Position numbers and translations under genes: made by a program
Source: CADEDV01 sp964437415
GTDB taxonomy: Bacteria; Bacteroidota; Bacteroidia; Chitinophagales; Chitinophagaceae
DNA length: 64,000 bases
Direction of reading: 5' to 3'
Assembly: GCA_964437415.1 (NCBI GenBank)
Contig: CAYTGN010000006.1
Location: 1 to 64,000 of the forward strand
The notes under the pieces: generated by a model
What the model was told of the DNA's origin: nothing
Databases searched by the model: none
The model's input: the letters and a program-made list of their open reading frames with translations, nothing else
Part shown: piece after piece, positions 62,639 to 64,000 of the stretch
Layout: each line of letters starts with the position of its first letter
Numbering within the stretch: the stretch's first letter is position 1

Positions 62639-64000
62639 ATGAAACGATTGCTGTTCATACCTGTCTGTGTATTGCTGTTTGTTTTTGCTGCTTCGGCGCA
62701 ATTGCTGTCATGGGCACCCGATTTTCCCAAAGACAATGATAACGTCACTATTACAATGGATGCAAGCAAGGGTAACCAGGCCCTGCTGAATTACTCCAAT
62801 ACTAATGATGTTTATGTTCATGTGGGTGTCATTACCAGCGCCAGTTCATCTTCATCGGATTGGAAGTATGTAAAGTTTACCTGGGGCACTACTACCGCAG
62901 CTGCCCAGGCCAGTTACCAGGGAAACAGCAAATGGCAATATACAATTACCGATATAAGGACCTTTTTTGCAGTTCCGGGCGCCGAAACAATTCTCAGAAT
63001 CGCCGTATTGTTTCGCAATGGCAACGGCAGCATTGTTCAACGAAATGCTAACGAAGAGGATATGTACATACCCGTGTATGACAACAACCTTGCGGTTCGC
63101 TTTAGTCTTCCTTTGCTTCAACCTTTGTACAATCCAGTTCCTGAACCTGTAAACAGATCAACCGGGGAGTCGCTTGCCGTAACAGCTATCAGCAATCAGT
63201 CCTCAGCCCTTAAATTATACCTGAACGGCGCAGAAATACAAACAGCCGCTGCAGCGACAAGCATATCTGCGAACACTGTGCTGACGGTTAGCGGGAATAA
63301 TGAGCTTGTAGCAGAAGCTAATAACGGCACAACCATTAAGAAAGATACACTTCGCTTTTTTGTAGCACCCGGAATCAACATTGCTCCGCTGCCCGATGGA
63401 GTGAGAGACGGTATCAACTATGAAACAGGCAATACATCTGTTGTGTTGGTTCTTTATGCACCGGGTAAGAACCGGGTATCATTGATTGGTGAGTTCCCAG
63501 GCGCTGCATGGACGGAGCAGGCCAGTTATGTGATGAATAAAACTCCGGATGGAAATTATTGGTGGCTGCGCATCACCGGGCTCACACCCGGTACAGAATA
63601 TGCTTTTCAGTATCTCGTGGATGGCACGCTGAAGATTGCCGAACCTTATGCAGAAAAAATATTAGATCCCTCTAATGATCAATACATCTCTGCGGCTACT
63701 TATCCCAATCTGAAGCCATACCCGGCAAGCACAACAGGCATGGTAAGCATTTTGCAAACCAACCCACCGGCCTATAACTGGGCTGTCAGCAACTTTACCC
63801 GGCCGGACAAACGAAATCTTGTTATTTATGAATTATTGCTGAGAGATTTTCTGGAGGCGCATGACTGGAAAACATTGAAAGACACCTTAAGTCATCTCAA
63901 AACAATGGGGGTGAATGCAATTGAGCTGATGCCATTTAATGAATTTGAAGGTAATATCAGTTGGGGGTATAATGGCTTTCAATATTTCGCAGCTGATAAG
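62639..64000 (+). CDS. Alpha-amylase-family glycoside hydrolase (N-terminal part)
   Basis: 454 codons to the right edge of the window; the gene continues beyond. A signal peptide (MKRLLFIPVCVLLFVFAASA) leads to a beta-sandwich (VYVHVGVITSASSSSSDWK), a second beta domain, and an early catalytic-barrel motif (NLVIYELLLRDFLEAHDWKT, MGVNAIELMPFNEFEGNISW, GYNGFQYFAADK), which are the GH13 region I elements. A CBM48-like domain (VLVLYAPGKNRVSLIGEFPG) precedes the barrel. Catalytic residues are outside the window. Likely a periplasmic or surface starch/maltodextrin enzyme. Confidence 0.88.
   Translation, partial: MKRLLFIPVCVLLFVFAASAQLLSWAPDFPKDNDNVTITMDASKGNQALLNYSNTNDVYVHVGVITSASSSSSDWKYVKFTWGTTTAAAQASYQGNSKWQYTITDIRTFFAVPGAETILRIAVLFRNGNGSIVQRNANEEDMYIPVYDNNLAVRFSLPLLQPLYNPVPEPVNRSTGESLAVTAISNQSSALKLYLNGAEIQTAAAATSISANTVLTVSGNNELVAEANNGTTIKKDTLRFFVAPGINIAPLPDGVRDGINYETGNTSVVLVLYAPGKNRVSLIGEFPGAAWTEQASYVMNKTPDGNYWWLRITGLTPGTEYAFQYLVDGTLKIAEPYAEKILDPSNDQYISAATYPNLKPYPASTTGMVSILQTNPPAYNWAVSNFTRPDKRNLVIYELLLRDFLEAHDWKTLKDTLSHLKTMGVNAIELMPFNEFEGNISWGYNGFQYFAADK

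Overview
The window looks like chromosome from a Bacteroidota bacterium, most probably of the Chitinophagaceae type. The evidence is seen in the sequence: several proteins end in type IX secretion (T9SS) sorting domains (YPNP motif followed by a beta-rich tail). Candidate promoters carry the Bacteroidota -7 box TAnnTTTG rather than a sigma70 -10 box. There is an S46 dipeptidyl-peptidase, a sensor kinase with a regulator-propeller/Y_Y_Y architecture, and ELWxxDGT-repeat proteins, all typical of this phylum. Genus and species cannot be fixed from this window.

Layout. 1-8.9 kb: housekeeping and metabolism (hflX, a Rieske protein, tRNA-Asn, mnmD, an AlkA-type glycosylase, a Kazal-domain protein, a GT39 transferase, a 2OG-Fe(II) oxygenase, a GT2 transferase, a dipeptide epimerase). 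9-20 kb: secreted and envelope proteins (lipoprotein, outer-membrane protein, DPP7-like peptidase, three T9SS cargo proteins) with obg among them. 20.3-27 kb: a phenylacetate (paa) degradation cluster, paaY / paaI / paaG / paaDCBA, interrupted by a glycerate kinase, a four-helix-bundle gene and an ORF6N gene lodged between paaA and paaB. 28-37 kb: two sensor-kinase/LuxR-type response-regulator pairs with uncharacterised exported proteins. 37-52 kb: a surface-protein locus made of one giant ELWxxDGT/CARDB gene (interrupted by a frameshift) and an RHS protein of about 1,960 residues ending in a T9SS signal. 52-54 kb: paaE and a TetR regulator, 25 kb from the other paa genes. 54-64 kb: PfkB kinase, GIY-YIG protein, lamin-tail protein, asd with a candidate attenuator, a broken DUF2461 gene, a NUMOD4/HNH protein, ligA and the start of an alpha-amylase-family gene.

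How it fits together. PaaABC(D)E would epoxidise phenylacetyl-CoA, PaaG isomerise the epoxide, and PaaI and PaaY act as thioesterases that protect the CoA pool; the TetR protein is a plausible regulator. Ligase, ring-opening and beta-oxidation steps are not in the window. The giant surface genes are divergent from a one-piece sensor kinase and its response regulator, which may control them.

Most notable points. (1) A short leader upstream of asd encodes MIIKKHTKRTKKHS, followed by mutually exclusive antiterminator and terminator hairpins: a textbook-like attenuator for an aspartate-family gene. (2) GC-rich palindromic repeats are inserted in frame in paaC and paaD. (3) An ORF6N gene is translationally coupled inside the paa operon. 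(4) An RHS protein carries a T9SS export signal and lacks an obvious immunity gene. (5) A DUF2461 pseudogene has two independent lesions. All functional calls come from reading the sequence; no database search was run.
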